From an uncultured Synechococcus sp. (GTDB lineage Bacteria > Cyanobacteriota > Cyanobacteriia > PCC-6307 > Cyanobiaceae): 8,089 nt of DNA. A program made the position numbers and the translations under genes. The notes beneath the pieces were generated by a model. That model ran no database searches and had not been told where the DNA came from. It saw only the letters and a list, made by a program, of their open reading frames with translations. Positions within the stretch are counted from its first letter, which is position 1. The number at the start of each line of letters is the position of its first letter. Below, in pieces: positions 6,760 to 8,089 of the stretch. Location of the stretch: contig CAJWIC010000055.1 of NCBI GenBank assembly GCA_913040905.1, positions 1 to 8,089 of the forward strand, read 5' to 3'.

Positions 6760-8089
6760 ATGGGTGGCCTCGAAACAGCAATCCAGACCATCAATGATCC
6801 AATCAATGGTCTTGTATGGGGATGGCCCACCGTCAGTCTGATTGCCCTGACTGGCGTGGTCCTGATGCTGGGCCTGAGGCTCATGCCGGTGCGCAGGCTG
6901 GGCTACGGCGTCACGATGATGCTGCGTCCTGCAGATCCCGGAACCGATGGGGAGATCACGCCGTTTCAGGCCCTGATGACCTCCCTTTCGGCAACGATTG
7001 GTACGGGCAACATCGCCGGCGTTGCCGGTGCCATCGCCGTCGGCGGCCCCGGAGCTGTGTTCTGGATGTGGGTGATTGCCCTGTTCGGCATCGCCACGAA
7101 ATATGCCGAAGCGGTGCTGGCCGTGCGCTTCCGGGAAACCGATGCCACCGGTCAGCACGTCGGTGGCCCGATGTACTACATCCTCAATGGATTGGGCAGC
7201 CGCTGGGCCTGGATGGCTGGCCTTTTCGCCCTGTTCGGGATGCTGGCCGGTTTCGGCATCGGAAATGGTGTCCAGGCGTTTGAGGTTTCATCGGCGCTGA
7301 ACCTGATCGGCGTCCCCAAGCTGGTCACCGGCATTGCGCTGGGGGCCATGGTGTTTGCCGTGGTGATCGGCGGCATCCAGCGGATTGCCCAGGCCGCCTC
7401 CGCCATCGTTCCCCTGATGTCCGTGCTCTACGTGGGGGCTTGTCTACTGGTGCTGCTGCTGAATGCCGGCGCCGTGCCTGAAGCTTTCGCCACCATTGTC
7501 GGCAATGCGTTCACAGGAGAGGCTGCCGTCGGTGGGGCCCTCGGCCAGGTGATCCTGATGGGCTTCAAACGGGGGATCTTCTCCAATGAAGCCGGCCTGG
7601 GGAGCGCGCCGATGGCTCATGCAGCCGCCAAAACCACCGACCCGGTGCGGCAAGGAACGGTGGCCATGCTCGGCACCTTCATTGACACCCTGATCATCTG
7701 CACCATGACGGCCCTGGTGATCATCACTACCAAGGCCCACGTACTGCTCGATGGCGCTGGGGAACGTCTCAGCGGGGCTGATCTTTCGATCGCAGCGTTC
7801 AACGCAGGCCTGCCCGGCAGCGGAGCTGTCGTGACGGTTGGGCTTGTGATCTTTGCCTTCACCACCATCCTGGGCTGGAGTTTCTATGGCGAACGCTGCA
7901 CAACGTTTCTGTTCGGAGAGCAGGCCGTGTTGCCGTTCCGACTCGTCTGGGTTGCCGTTGTGGTGATCGGTGCGGTTGCTGGTGATCGAGGCGTGGTGTG
8001 GTCCATTGCCGACACCCTGAACGGCCTGATGGCCCTGCCCAACCTCGTGGCACTGCTGCTGCTGTCAGGAACGGTGATCAAACTCACCA
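6760..8089 (+). CDS. Sodium:alanine/glycine symporter (AGCS family), 3' end cut by window
   Basis: The frame stays open from the ATG at 6760 to the window edge, giving 443 residues of an inner-membrane, sodium-coupled importer of alanine or glycine (LeuT-like fold). Residues 95-110, GGPGAVFWMWVIALFG, match the PROSITE sodium:alanine symporter signature. Other core family segments are FQALMTSLSATIGTGNIAGVAGA (69-91, the unwound first core helix) and FKRGIFSNEAGLGSAPMAHAAA (269-290). About ten hydrophobic spans are visible. The family is usually 450-540 residues, so only the C-terminus is missing. The start is fixed: an in-frame TAA at 6754-6756 lies one codon upstream and the next in-frame ATG would remove the first helix. 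The sequence AAGGA directly abuts the ATG, too close for a normal Shine-Dalgarno. Substrate preference cannot be read from the sequence. Confidence 0.95.
   Translation, partial: MGGLETAIQTINDPINGLVWGWPTVSLIALTGVVLMLGLRLMPVRRLGYGVTMMLRPADPGTDGEITPFQALMTSLSATIGTGNIAGVAGAIAVGGPGAVFWMWVIALFGIATKYAEAVLAVRFRETDATGQHVGGPMYYILNGLGSRWAWMAGLFALFGMLAGFGIGNGVQAFEVSSALNLIGVPKLVTGIALGAMVFAVVIGGIQRIAQAASAIVPLMSVLYVGACLLVLLLNAGAVPEAFATIVGNAFTGEAAVGGALGQVILMGFKRGIFSNEAGLGSAPMAHAAAKTTDPVRQGTVAMLGTFIDTLIICTMTALVIITTKAHVLLDGAGERLSGADLSIAAFNAGLPGSGAVVTVGLVIFAFTTILGWSFYGERCTTFLFGEQAVLPFRLVWVAVVVIGAVAGDRGVVWSIADTLNGLMALPNLVALLLLSGTVIKLT

Noticed and set aside
5969..6781. Open frame of 270 codons on the minus strand covering DUF3386
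   Set aside because: It lies antisense to a recognisable family protein and to the 3' end of carB. The translation shows no family motif and low-complexity glycine/valine-rich stretches typical of reverse frames in GC-rich DNA.
6816..7283. Open frame of 155 codons on the plus strand within the symporter gene
   Set aside because: It is a shifted frame of the AGCS gene, whose true frame is open from 6760 to the window edge and carries the family signature.

Overview
The window looks like a piece of a GC-rich picocyanobacterial chromosome, most likely marine Synechococcus or Cyanobium. The case rests on gene content: a CGLD27/DUF1230 membrane protein, a DUF3318 protein and a DUF3386 protein, all families I know mainly from cyanobacteria and plastid-bearing lineages, sit beside housekeeping genes in short-spaced clusters. 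I see no insertion sequence, phage gene, CRISPR array, integrase, large repeat or broken gene. This is ordinary core chromosome, and I do not see a previously undescribed system in it.

Layout. The left third (1-2587) is a minus-strand cluster. In transcription order it holds a DUF3318 membrane protein (2587-1952), the ribosome silencing factor RsfS (1959-1597, overlapping DUF3318 by 8 bases), a CGLD27-family membrane protein (1591-1097, 5 bases after rsfS), a rhizobial-type L-asparaginase (1078-101, 18 bases after CGLD27), and the 5' part of an initiator tRNA-fMet gene (52 to the window edge). The first four are tight enough to be one operon. The tRNA has a plausible -10 element of its own.

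A 95-base divergent spacer (2588-2682) separates this cluster from a plus-strand set. That set is carB, the large subunit of carbamoyl phosphate synthase (2683-6006), then a DUF3386 protein with a TTG start (6038-6703), then a sodium:alanine/glycine symporter of the AGCS family (6760 to the right edge, where it is cut off).

Functional picture. Several genes touch nitrogen metabolism. Asparaginase releases ammonium from asparagine. CarB feeds carbamoyl phosphate into arginine and pyrimidine synthesis. The AGCS protein imports small neutral amino acids. RsfS and tRNA-fMet both act at translation initiation or subunit joining. Nothing in the sequence shows that these genes are co-regulated, so the link is by theme only. 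The points worth a second look are small: substitutions in the allosteric domain of CarB, histidine-containing motifs in the two DUF proteins, unusual translation starts, and translational coupling of rsfS to an uncharacterised membrane protein.
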